Part shown: positions 7,008 through 13,959 of the stretch, piece by piece | Layout: each line of letters starts with the position of its first letter | Position numbering within the stretch: the first letter of the stretch is position 1 | Assembly: GCA_002297545.1 (NCBI GenBank) | Contig: DBLZ01000043.1 | Location: 1 to 14,454 of the forward strand | Direction: 5' to 3' | DNA length: 14,454 nucleotides | Source of the DNA: Prevotellaceae bacterium UBA711 | GTDB lineage: Bacteria > Bacteroidota > Bacteroidia > Bacteroidales > Bacteroidaceae | The notes under the pieces: model-generated | Database searches by the model: none | What the model was told of the DNA's origin: nothing | Seen by the model: the letters and a program-made list of their open reading frames with translations, nothing else | Position numbers and translations under genes: made by a program

Positions 7008-8729
7008 TTATTCGTATATCAGTTTTATGTTGTCCAGTGACAGGGCGCTGCCTACGCCGCCGGTGAAGTAGTCGCCGTACTTGCTGGACGTGGCCACAAC
7101 CTGTATGTGTGTGGGTGCCAGTTCGGTGTTCTTGTACTGGAGGGTGATGGTTTCCGAGGTCCAGCTTGGCACGTTGCTGCCCTGTGTCATGTCGCCGTAG
7201 GCTATGACGTGCGGATTGCTGGGGGAGAACAGGTGCTGTTCCGCTCCGGGCCGGGTGCGGATGACTATGGGGTAGGTCTCGCCCTGGTAGGTCTCTTCCT
7301 CTCCGTCCTCAAGGTGCCACAGGGCTATGTAGACATGGCACGAGTCGGGGCGCCCCATCAGGTAGCGCAACTTTTCGTCGCCTATCCTGCTGATGTCCGA
7401 CGTGGTGTACTTGTAATCGAAACTCATCTTGGTGGGGAAGCCTGTGAACGGGCGTCCGAAGCCCAGGATGCCGTTGGTGCCGTCGGTCTTCAGGTATTTG
7501 CCGGTGAAGATGTTGCCGGCGGCGAAACGTATGACTATCCACTTGGACTCCAGATACGCTGCCCGGCCGCGGCCGGTGCTGGTATCGTCGGTGGGCACGG
7601 AATTGCTGTTGCCCACGGTGGTGGCGCCGCGGTTGCCGGTGTCCCAGTACGGTGTTTCGCCCGTGCCCCAGGGGCACAGGAGCTTGCTGTTGCCGGCATC
7701 GGTGCTCCAGTTGTCGAAGTCGGAGTTGGGCAACTGCTGCATGGCTATGGTGGATACCTCCTGCTCGCCTGTGGTGCTGCTGCCGGCGCTTACCTTATAC
7801 ATATAGCGGGTGGCGGGCTGCAGACCGGTGACGGTGACGGAGTAGGATGTGGTGGTGAGGGTCATGTCTCCGGCGGGTACGCTGTGCCAGGTGCTTTCCG
7901 TGGCGCAGCGGTACTCCACTTCCGGAACTACGCCATTGGGCTTGGTGCCCGAGATGGTCATGCTCGTGTTGCGTGGAAACGCCTTGGCGGTGGTCTCCAC
8001 TGCTGCATCGGTATGGTACACGAGCACGTTCCACACCTGTATCTCGTCCCAGCCCGTCTGTACAACGAACTGGCGCATGTCGTAGAAGTCGAACGTCTCC
8101 TCGCGTGTGGGGTCGGGCAGCACTATGCCGTGCTCTCCGCCGAGAGTGAACTTGCGCACCTTTATCTTCCTCAGGTTTTGCGCACGGCTGACATACACGA
8201 TGGCGTTGTGCTGCACCTCGTCTATCACTGCATTGCCCACCTGGTTCTCCAGCTCTATCTCGCGTTTCACCACTTGCTTCACGGTCACTGTCCACTCATA
8301 GTCCTGATAGGTGTGCACGGTGAACTTCACCGGCTTGCGGAAATCCACTCTGGTGTTCTTGCCGCTTGCAGGCTCCTTGAAGCCGTTGCGGGGGAAGCGG
8401 CTGTAGTCGTCGCAGGCCGTGGAGTCGGGCAGGATGAGGGGCGTGTCGGTATAGTCCACGTCCGGATTGTATGTGGTGCCCGTAGCGGTCAGCCTGGTGA
8501 TGCGCAGATTGGCCAGGTTCACTGTGTCGCAGACATAGAGGGTCACCTCGCGTGCGTCCTTGTCGAAGACGGTGGCATAGTCTGCTCCGCCGTCGGCGTT
8601 GCACTGGCCCTCCACCTCCAATTCCTGGATCTGTCCGTACACGATGGGGTAGGGAATGTCGTCACTCACCTCGCAGGCACCCAGCAATATCGGTGCCACT
8701 ATCCATGCTGTCTTCTTGAGTATGTTCAT
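7008..8729 (-). CDS. PCMD-domain surface lipoprotein with Ig-like and fibronectin-like domains
   Basis: A 573-aa lipoprotein. Signal MNILKKTAWI, lipobox LLGA-Cys19, then EVSDD, a good acidic surface-export tail. Two Ig-like repeats follow (about 30-150 and 160-238; each ends in a strand such as YEWTVTVK or IQVWNVLVY), then a fibronectin type III-like segment (about 252-330, with VTGLQPATRYMYKV). Last is a PCMD domain (PF13201; about 333-572) with its recurring signature: NSDFDNWST, PYWDTGNRG, AAGNIFTGKY, GRPFTGFPTKM, SSKYGDYFTGG and a final LSLDNIKLIYE. The PCMD family (structural representative BT2081 of B. thetaiotaomicron) is proposed to act in carbohydrate metabolism; sugar binding is likely, catalysis unproven. 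The start at 8729 overlaps the barrel gene's stop as ATGA. Unlike its operon partners it has no DUF4493 domain and no TRA motif. Confidence 0.85.
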   Translation of the reverse strand: MNILKKTAWIVAPILLGACEVSDDIPYPIVYGQIQELEVEGQCNADGGADYATVFDKDAREVTLYVCDTVNLANLRITRLTATGTTYNPDVDYTDTPLILPDSTACDDYSRFPRNGFKEPASGKNTRVDFRKPVKFTVHTYQDYEWTVTVKQVVKREIELENQVGNAVIDEVQHNAIVYVSRAQNLRKIKVRKFTLGGEHGIVLPDPTREETFDFYDMRQFVVQTGWDEIQVWNVLVYHTDAAVETTAKAFPRNTSMTISGTKPNGVVPEVEYRCATESTWHSVPAGDMTLTTTSYSVTVTGLQPATRYMYKVSAGSSTTGEQEVSTIAMQQLPNSDFDNWSTDAGNSKLLCPWGTGETPYWDTGNRGATTVGNSNSVPTDDTSTGRGRAAYLESKWIVIRFAAGNIFTGKYLKTDGTNGILGFGRPFTGFPTKMSFDYKYTTSDISRIGDEKLRYLMGRPDSCHVYIALWHLEDGEEETYQGETYPIVIRTRPGAEQHLFSPSNPHVIAYGDMTQGSNVPSWTSETITLQYKNTELAPTHIQVVATSSKYGDYFTGGVGSALSLDNIKLIYE

Positions 8730-9619
8730 AGGTAATAGGTTACGCCGAATTTTATGCTGAAGAGATTGATCCTGAAGTTCGCGCTGGAGCTGTTCAGCTT
8801 GCCGTGCTCTATGTTGTTGGTGTTCTGGTTGCCCCACTTGAAGCGATAGCCGCCTACGTTCAGCATCACCTCGGCAGCCATGTAGTCGGTCAGGAACACC
8901 GTCATGCCGCCCCCGAGGCCTATCTCAAAGCTGTGCACTTTTTCATACACGGCGGTAAACGTGTCGTCGCGTCCCGTGGTGTTGCGTCCTTCGGAGAAGG
9001 TGTAGCTCAACTGGCACTCGCCAAAGAGACCGAATATCTTGCTCTTGCCTATGGGCAGATAGGAGCGCAGGAAGGCTGTGGTCTCGTAGTTGTGCTGCAG
9101 ATAGTACAGATCCTTCAGGCTGATGTTCAGGTCCTCGCCCAGATTCAGGTCCATCTCGCCCAGGTTCAGGTAGTAGCGCTGATATGAGAAGCGTCCGCCC
9201 ACGGCCAGGTTGTTGGTGAAGAAATAGCCGAAGTACGGGCCGGCCGAGAAGGTGTAGCCCTCGAAGTTGATGTCCTTCAGCACCAGATAGTTCAGGTTGT
9301 CGTTGTTCCACTGGTTCCATGCCACCTGTCCGCCCACCATCCATTGCCCTTTGGGTATGAACACGGTCTTCATGGCATCGCGGGTTATCATGCCTCGCTG
9401 TTCGGCATAAGACCTGCGCTTGCCCCGCTTCATGCGTCGGCTCTTGTGCAGTGTATCTGCCTGTAGTGTGTCGGTCGGCAGGCTGTCTGCCACTATGGCG
9501 GCTGTTGTGTCGGGACGTTGCTCCACTGCGGTGCTGTCCGCCGGGGTCTGTGCCTTGGAGCCTCCTGCCATAGACAGCATGAATGCGGCCACGAGGGTGT
9601 GTATGTACTTGTTTGTCAT
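8726..9619 (-). CDS. Outer-membrane beta-barrel protein with disordered N-terminal linker
   Basis: A 297-aa predicted outer-membrane protein. A signal peptide (MTNKYIHTLV...GGSKA, cut before Gln24) is followed by a low-complexity Thr/Asp/Ala stretch and a basic patch (KSRRMKRGKRR, about 59-69). From about residue 85 there are alternating amphipathic strands (MVGGQVAWNQW, YTFSAGPYFGYFF, NLAVGGRFSYQRYY, IFGLFGECQLSYTF, FEIGLGGGMTVFL), ending in the aromatic barrel signature VTYYL. The size suits an 8- to 10-stranded barrel. It may anchor, fold or help export the neighbouring lipoproteins; no function is established. The start at 9619 is preferred because it gives a clean signal peptide. An alternative ATG at 9655 adds 12 residues and lies inside the hairpin at 9651-9686. 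The stop overlaps the next start by four bases. Confidence 0.8.
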   Translation of the reverse strand: MTNKYIHTLVAAFMLSMAGGSKAQTPADSTAVEQRPDTTAAIVADSLPTDTLQADTLHKSRRMKRGKRRSYAEQRGMITRDAMKTVFIPKGQWMVGGQVAWNQWNNDNLNYLVLKDINFEGYTFSAGPYFGYFFTNNLAVGGRFSYQRYYLNLGEMDLNLGEDLNISLKDLYYLQHNYETTAFLRSYLPIGKSKIFGLFGECQLSYTFSEGRNTTGRDDTFTAVYEKVHSFEIGLGGGMTVFLTDYMAAEVMLNVGGYRFKWGNQNTNNIEHGKLNSSSANFRINLFSIKFGVTYYL

Positions 9620-9650
9620 CTGATAAGGGGACTGTGCGTTTATGTGCGAC

Positions 9651-9686
9651 CGCATCTGCCCGTACTATACGGCACGGACAGATGCG
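9651..9686 (-). other. Intercistronic hairpin upstream of the barrel gene
   Basis: CGCATCTG at 9651-9658 pairs with CAGATGCG at 9679-9686, and inside it CCGT pairs with ACGG, giving about 12 pairs with one mismatch and a 10-base loop. It lies in the operon's largest gap (87 bases), between the DUF4493-PCMD stop and the barrel start. No run of U follows in the transcribed direction, so it is not a clear intrinsic terminator. It may be an mRNA processing or stabilising fold, or a partial attenuator that sets different levels for the first three and last four genes. Confidence 0.5.
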
Positions 9687-9706
9687 ATGTGCATCGATGT
9701 TATGTC

Positions 9707-11527
9707 TTACTGCCTGACTGTCGGTGTGTCGCCATATTCCAGGGAGAGGTCATCAAGCAGGAGCGTTGATGAGTCGCTTCCGTAGAAGTAGTCGCCCCAT
9801 CGGCTGGATGTGCATACGATCAGCAGGTGAGTGGGCTTCTGTGTCAGCGAGCGATATGCGAGGGGTATCTCGAAAGTCTTCCATGCATCGTCGCTGGTGT
9901 TCTGAGTCAACTCGCCGAATGCTATGACGCGCGGGTCGGTCTGCCAGTTTATGGCGGTGCTCATCTCATAGCCGTCGCTGTTGCTTGCGTTGGCCACCTT
10001 CATGTCTTCCGTCAGCAGTGCGCAGAATATCTGGCAGTTGTCGTTCTCACCCTTGGCTGCGGCGCCAATGCCCGAAGGCTGGTTGCCACGGTTGATGGCT
10101 CCTGTGGTGTACTTCATGTATCCCTTCAGGCTGGTGGGACGTGAGGTGAAAGGCACACCCCAGTTCAGTTCGGCACCGTTGGTACCTATCAGTTTCTCAA
10201 AGGTGCCGGTGAAGAGGCTGGCGGCAGCGAACTTTATGACAACGTATGTTGACTTCAGCTGTGCCGATGTGCCGTTGAAGGCTCCGTCGGTGATGCCTGT
10301 GGTCACATTCCACTTCTCTCCCAGCAGAGTGGAGCCGGGATTGCTGGTTGCCCAGTATGCCTCGCCTTCCGAGTTGGGGCTCCATGCCTTGCCGTCCAGG
10401 AACCAGGACTCGAAGCCGCTGTTCTGCAGTGCGGTGCTCGCCTCGGTGGTGAATGCCACGGGCTCGGAAGCCACCTCCAGGTCGGCGCCGCCATAGTGGA
10501 GACGATACTCGTATGCTGTGCCGGGGGTCAGACCCTTGAGGGAGGCCGTTACGTTGTCCTCGCCGTCCACGGTCAGTTCGCTGTTGGCCATCTCGTTCCA
10601 GGTCTCGGTGCCGCTCTGGCGCCACTGTATGGTGAGGGCGCTCTGGTCAAAACTCTCGGTCTTGGCGGTTATGGATGCGTTGAGCATGGCAAAGTTGCTC
10701 CAGGCATTGGCCTGGCGTGCCACCAGTGCTATGGCGCTCTTGGTGGGAACCTCGAAGGTGTAGGTATAGGTGTTGGTGCTCTCGTCCACGTCCACGGTGA
10801 TGCCGGGCTTGTCGCCGCCGCCCAGCACACCGTCGTCGGCCAGCTTGAAGTTCAGGATATAGTGGTCGCGGGGCTGCACGTCGGTGAAGGCGCGTGTCAG
10901 GGAGTGCTCCACGTCGCTCTTGTTCACTACGTCGAGCTTGGCCTCGAAGTCACCGGCGGGGATGTAGCCCGACCTTGTGGTCTGGTTCATTACGAAGGCC
11001 AGGGGAGCCACATCCTGCAGGGAAGAGGTGATGGTGGCTGTGGCGCTCTTGAAGTTGTCCACGAAGGTCTGGTCAAAGGTCACTGTCAGCTTCACGTTGG
11101 CCTGTGTGCAGGTGATGCTGGCGGTCTGCAGGGTCTGAGGCTGCACGTTCACGGTGGTGGAGCCATAGTAGTAGGGGGCATCGAAGCCTGAGCCGCTGCC
11201 GTCCCAGTTGGCAGAGTGTGCCTCTATGGTGTAGGTGCCGGCGTCCAGGGCAATTTTGTCCTGGAAGGCTGCGTCGTTCTCAAAGTCGTCCGTGCTCTTT
11301 ATCACGGCGCCGCTCTGGTCCTTGATTTCCACGCACAGCTGCTTGGCGTTGTAGTCGCCGGGGGCGGACACGGCGCGGGTGCCGCTTTCCGGAGTGTTGG
11401 TGGACACGAAGGACTGTATGCGCAGGGCCACATAGCCTTGGCTGCCGTTGACGTCAAGGTCCTGGCTGCATGATACCATTGCCGCAGCCATGATCACGAG
11501 GGATAATATGTACTGTATCTTTTTCAT
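9707..11527 (-). CDS. DUF4493-fibronectin-PCMD fusion lipoprotein
   Basis: A 606-aa lipoprotein that joins both domain families of the operon. Signal MKKIQYILSL, lipobox MVS-Cys20, then SQDLD. The DUF4493 domain (about 25-260) shows SGTRAVSAP (Arg51), GTYTIEAHS near 97-105, PYYYG at 118-122, Cys140, and the family's closing strands (VDVDESTNTYTYTFEVP). A fibronectin-like segment (about 265-362) contains LKGLTPGTAYEYRLHYGG. The PCMD domain (about 366-598) has NSGFESWFLDGK, a YWATSNPG stretch, AAASLFTGTF, GVPFTSRPTSLKGY, SSRWGDYFYG and LLLDDLSLEYG. PCMD is a proposed carbohydrate-interacting domain, so this protein may link a DUF4493 scaffold to a glycan-binding tip. Its C-terminal half is clearly paralogous to the PCMD protein at 7008-8729. 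It lies 54 bases after the preceding gene, with no promoter motif seen in that gap. Confidence 0.87.
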   Translation of the reverse strand: MKKIQYILSLVIMAAAMVSCSQDLDVNGSQGYVALRIQSFVSTNTPESGTRAVSAPGDYNAKQLCVEIKDQSGAVIKSTDDFENDAAFQDKIALDAGTYTIEAHSANWDGSGSGFDAPYYYGSTTVNVQPQTLQTASITCTQANVKLTVTFDQTFVDNFKSATATITSSLQDVAPLAFVMNQTTRSGYIPAGDFEAKLDVVNKSDVEHSLTRAFTDVQPRDHYILNFKLADDGVLGGGDKPGITVDVDESTNTYTYTFEVPTKSAIALVARQANAWSNFAMLNASITAKTESFDQSALTIQWRQSGTETWNEMANSELTVDGEDNVTASLKGLTPGTAYEYRLHYGGADLEVASEPVAFTTEASTALQNSGFESWFLDGKAWSPNSEGEAYWATSNPGSTLLGEKWNVTTGITDGAFNGTSAQLKSTYVVIKFAAASLFTGTFEKLIGTNGAELNWGVPFTSRPTSLKGYMKYTTGAINRGNQPSGIGAAAKGENDNCQIFCALLTEDMKVANASNSDGYEMSTAINWQTDPRVIAFGELTQNTSDDAWKTFEIPLAYRSLTQKPTHLLIVCTSSRWGDYFYGSDSSTLLLDDLSLEYGDTPTVRQ

Positions 11528-11581
11528 AGTGTTTACTGTGTCTATGCGTTATTCCTTGTTATTAAATGAACTACGGACTGC

Positions 11582-12862
11582 TTATTCCACAGTCAATACC
11601 ACTTGTCCCTTCTTCACGTTGCCCTTCAGGTCGGTCACGCTCAGTTCTATGGTGTGGTCGCCGGGCAGGATGGCCAGCATGGTGAAGAAGTTGCCTATGG
11701 GGAACGTATATTCCTTGTCGCCCTCTGCGGGAACGTTCAGGGTCTGACCAAGGGCGCTGAACATGTCCACCAGATTTTGGCTGCCCACAACCTCGGTGCC
11801 GTTGATGAAGTCCGTGCCGTAGCCGGCGCTCAGGTCCTCAAGGGAGGAAACCATGTCGGCGTTGGTGGAAGCCATCTTCACTATGATGCTCTTGAAGCCG
11901 TTCTCGGCGGCCATGTAGGTATCGCCTGCTGCGGGGTCGGTGGTGAAGTCCACGGTCATGTTGCCCGGCAGGTTCAGGGTGATGGCATTCGTGTCGCCGC
12001 CTGGCTCGTCGGGATTGTTGGGAGTCTCGCCGCCGCCCTGGTTGGCATCCTCAACCTCCATGTCGAAATCCTCCTCGGTCTCCTCGAAGCTGATGTTTGC
12101 CGTCACGTTTATGCCGGTGATGTCGCCCTCGGTGCTCTCCACGGGACGGAAGTTGATCACGATGGCATCGCCGCCGGAGAAGTACTCGCTGTCGCTCTCA
12201 TACTCCTCGCTGGCATTCTTCTTCGTCAGCACGTTGTTGGTGACTATGCGGCTGCCCTTTGTGGTGGTGCCCACGAAGTTCACCCTCAGCGAAGCGGTGT
12301 TCTCCTCGAACACCATATACTTGGTGGCGGGAGTGATGCCGTCTCTCTCGGAAGTATATACGATGGCAGACACGGTGCCGTCGTCTATGGACACCGTCCA
12401 GTCGCTGAAAGCCTGCTGGAAGTCGTCGCTGAAGCGCACGGTGAAACTGCCGTTTGCCATGCGGCAGGTGACGGTAGCCTCGGTGTTTACGGCCTTCATT
12501 ATCTCAAATTCCTCGCGGCCGAAGTAGTAGGGCTCGCTCATGATCTTCTCCATGGCACCGGGTGTGTGGGCAGTGGCATAGTACCGGCCCACGGGCATCA
12601 CCAGCCTGTTGGGCACCATTGAAGCCTTGTCGTAGGAGATGAACTCCTTGTTGTCCGTCAGACTGTAGATGGCCACGGGGAAATCCACGGTCTCCACGGC
12701 ACGTGTCTTCACGCCCGCGTTCTTGGGCTTGGGCATCAGCTTGTCCACACCCAATGACATGGTGCCGCGGTCGGCGCCATCGAGGTAATCGTTCTCGTTC
12801 GTACATGATGCCAGGCACATGCCGAAGAAGGTTCCTGTCAATAGTATCTTGGAAATGTTCAT
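11582..12862 (-). CDS. DUF4493-family lipoprotein with acidic linker and extra C-terminal domain
   Basis: A 426-aa lipoprotein. Signal MNISKILLTG, lipobox CLAS-Cys20, then TNENDYLD, an acidic surface-export-like tail. The DUF4493 domain (about 30-258) carries VKTRAVETV (Arg54), VGRYYATAHTPG near 91-102, PYYFG at 111-115 and Cys133 before GSFTVRFSDDF. A strongly acidic, Gly/Pro/Asn-rich linker follows (about 258-291, with EETEEDFDMEVED and GGGETPNNPDEPGG). The C-terminal domain (about 292-426) ends in PGDHTIELSVTDLKGNV and a last strand, like an Ig-type fold. I do not recognise its family. It is the second operon gene, 54 bases after the first and 54 before the third. The separated C-terminal module distinguishes it from the single-domain DUF4493 proteins at the two ends of the operon. 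Confidence 0.83.
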   Translation of the reverse strand: MNISKILLTGTFFGMCLASCTNENDYLDGADRGTMSLGVDKLMPKPKNAGVKTRAVETVDFPVAIYSLTDNKEFISYDKASMVPNRLVMPVGRYYATAHTPGAMEKIMSEPYYFGREEFEIMKAVNTEATVTCRMANGSFTVRFSDDFQQAFSDWTVSIDDGTVSAIVYTSERDGITPATKYMVFEENTASLRVNFVGTTTKGSRIVTNNVLTKKNASEEYESDSEYFSGGDAIVINFRPVESTEGDITGINVTANISFEETEEDFDMEVEDANQGGGETPNNPDEPGGDTNAITLNLPGNMTVDFTTDPAAGDTYMAAENGFKSIIVKMASTNADMVSSLEDLSAGYGTDFINGTEVVGSQNLVDMFSALGQTLNVPAEGDKEYTFPIGNFFTMLAILPGDHTIELSVTDLKGNVKKGQVVLTVE

Positions 12863-12916
12863 AACGGTTGTCTGTGTGTGTTATTTAATAATGTGTTGTC
12901 TTCTGTTGCCTCGTCA

Positions 12917-13738
12917 TCAGATCCAGTCCACGGGAACCTCTATGTCCACAGGCTTGTCGTTGGTGCTCTCGTCGATGGTGATCTCTATGCTCACACTGCC
13001 GCCCTCGGACGGAGTGTAGGAGGGATTGATGTTCATCTTGTAGCCCTTGTTGCGGCTCAGACGGAAGGTGCCCGTCTTGGTGGCCACCTGCTCCTTGTTG
13101 CTGCTGTTCACGTATTCGTCCTTGGCCGTGGTGGTGATGGTGAAACTGATGGTCTCGCCACCCTCGTTCAACTTCACGTACCAGGGCTCCACGTCGTTCT
13201 TCAGCCATGCCAGCGTTTCGCTGCCAAGGGCCTCGGTGCCGCTGAAACTTACGGTGTAATCGCTGAAATATGTGGCCATCTCCTCGTTGAAGTTCACCAT
13301 GATGCGTCCGCAAGTAGGGGTGCACACCACCTCGATGTCCTCTCTCTGGTCTGCCTTGATGGTGCCGCTCTTCACGCCCTCCACATAGAACTCGTCGCGC
13401 GATGCGGCCGTCTCTCTGCCGTAGAATGCCTTCACCGTGTAGCCGCCGATGTCCATTGTCAGAGGCATCTTCGAGGCCACCTCGCTGCCCTTGCAGTTCA
13501 GGCGTTCGCGGCCGTCCTTGTCGGTCACCACCACGGTGTAGTTGTCCGTGTTGTTATAGCTGGACTCATTCAGCGCGCGGGTCTTCACAAAATTCGTCTT
13601 GCCGTTCAAGCTGAGCATCAGCACGCCCTGCTTGCCGTCCACTCCGGGACCCTCTGCGGGATCCTGGCTACATGAAGCGAAGGTCAATCCTAAGATTGCC
13701 ATAGCTCCCAACATCCATGTCGTTTTCTTCATAAGCAT
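12917..13738 (-). CDS. DUF4493-family surface lipoprotein, first gene of the operon
   Basis: A 273-aa lipoprotein (271 aa if translation begins at the second ATG, 13732; both give a valid signal, MKKTTWMLGAMAILGL). The lipobox is FAS-Cys23, then SQDPAE. A short strand (GVLMLSLNGK) is followed by FVKTRALNES (Arg54), DIGGYTVKAFYGRE (about 96-109) and Cys139 with CGRIMVNFNEEMATYFSDYTVSF. The usual PYYxG motif is replaced by EFYVEG at 116-121, so this member has diverged there. The closing strands IEITIDESTNDKPVDIEVP resemble the end of the DUF4493 domain in the fusion protein at 9707-11527. Being promoter-proximal and compact, it could be the most abundant subunit; that is inference. The leader of about 110 bases holds a purine-rich stretch but no strong Shine-Dalgarno sequence next to the ATG, as is common in Bacteroidota. 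Confidence 0.82.
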   Translation of the reverse strand: MLMKKTTWMLGAMAILGLTFASCSQDPAEGPGVDGKQGVLMLSLNGKTNFVKTRALNESSYNNTDNYTVVVTDKDGRERLNCKGSEVASKMPLTMDIGGYTVKAFYGRETAASRDEFYVEGVKSGTIKADQREDIEVVCTPTCGRIMVNFNEEMATYFSDYTVSFSGTEALGSETLAWLKNDVEPWYVKLNEGGETISFTITTTAKDEYVNSSNKEQVATKTGTFRLSRNKGYKMNINPSYTPSEGGSVSIEITIDESTNDKPVDIEVPVDWI

Positions 13739-13833
13739 AAGGTATATATAAATATGTGTTCTTGTCTCTCTTCCTCTCCTCCCAACGGCCTCTACGGTCG
13801 TCGCTCTTTGGCAGAATGCTCCTCCGCAGTGGG

Positions 13834-13843
13834 GCGCATGCGC
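13834..13843. promoter_or_regulatory. Perfect 10-bp palindrome in the operon leader
   Basis: GCGCATGCGC is a perfect palindrome just downstream of the candidate -7 box, two bases beyond the stop of the small ORF. The position would suit an operator near the transcription start. Short palindromes also arise by chance in GC-rich DNA, so the assignment is weak. Confidence 0.25.
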
Positions 13844-13845
13844 AC

Positions 13846-13959
13846 TTAACCGATTGCAAAAGTATTGCTTTTAATGTTAACAACCTTGAAATTTCGGTAC
13901 AAACCTCCAGTCTTACCGAAATGAATATCTTTTTCCTCCATTTCATCGCTTTTTGCCAT
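13846..13959 (-). CDS. Candidate 37-aa small protein or leader peptide
   Basis: An ATG at 13959 is preceded on the minus strand by AAGGAGG with a four-base spacer (AAGGAGGcagtATG), the best Shine-Dalgarno site seen in the window and unusual for a lineage that mostly does without one. The frame runs 37 codons to TAA at 13846-13848, starting MAKSDEMEEKDIHFGK and ending NIKSNTFAIG. It is hydrophilic, with no signal peptide or membrane segment, and is more AT-rich than the operon genes. It lies just upstream of the lipoprotein operon in the same orientation and contains the candidate -7 box and an inverted repeat. It could be a leader peptide, an independent small protein or a chance frame. No family is recognised. 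Confidence 0.4.
   Translation of the reverse strand: MAKSDEMEEKDIHFGKTGGLYRNFKVVNIKSNTFAIG
13857..13883 (-). promoter_or_regulatory. Candidate promoter of the lipoprotein operon
   Basis: Read on the minus strand, TACTTTTG at 13857-13864 matches the -7 consensus TAnnTTTG. A TTG at 13881-13883 lies 16 bases upstream, shorter than the usual -33 spacing, so the upstream element is doubtful. Transcription would begin near 13850, giving a leader of about 110 bases. The motif lies inside the small ORF, which weakens one or other assignment unless the small ORF has a promoter of its own. Confidence 0.4.
13891..13922. promoter_or_regulatory. Inverted repeat upstream of the operon promoter
   Basis: ATTTCGGTA at 13891-13899 and TACCGAAAT at 13914-13922 are perfect 9-base inverted arms around a 14-base spacer. 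They lie directly upstream of the candidate -7/-33 region, where an activator or repressor dimer could bind. A related half-site, AAATTTTGGTA at 13987-13997, repeats AAATTTCGGTA at 13889-13899 with one change. Because the arms fall inside the small ORF they could instead form an RNA hairpin. Confidence 0.4.

Noticed and set aside
7107..8735. Long plus-strand open frame (542 aa) opposite the PCMD gene
   Set aside because: It is the antisense shadow of a gene with clear lipoprotein signal and PCMD motifs. Its translation is Gly/Val/His-rich with no domain pattern. GC-rich codon bias keeps stops rare on the opposite strand.
8730..8837. N-terminal extension of the PCMD protein (and similar extension of the last DUF4493 gene, 5188-5331)
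   Set aside because: Both would place charged, Gln- or Arg-rich residues before a perfect lipoprotein signal and overlap the upstream gene extensively. The internal ATGs give signal peptides and ATGA overlaps.
11603..12622. Plus-strand frame (339 aa) opposite the second DUF4493 gene
   Set aside because: Antisense shadow rich in His, Gly and Val. The minus-strand gene has signal peptide, TRA and PYYFG motifs.
4492..13738. Canonical polysaccharide utilisation locus
   Set aside because: No SusC-type TonB-dependent transporter, SusD homologue, glycoside hydrolase or hybrid sensor is present. The barrel is far too small to be SusC.
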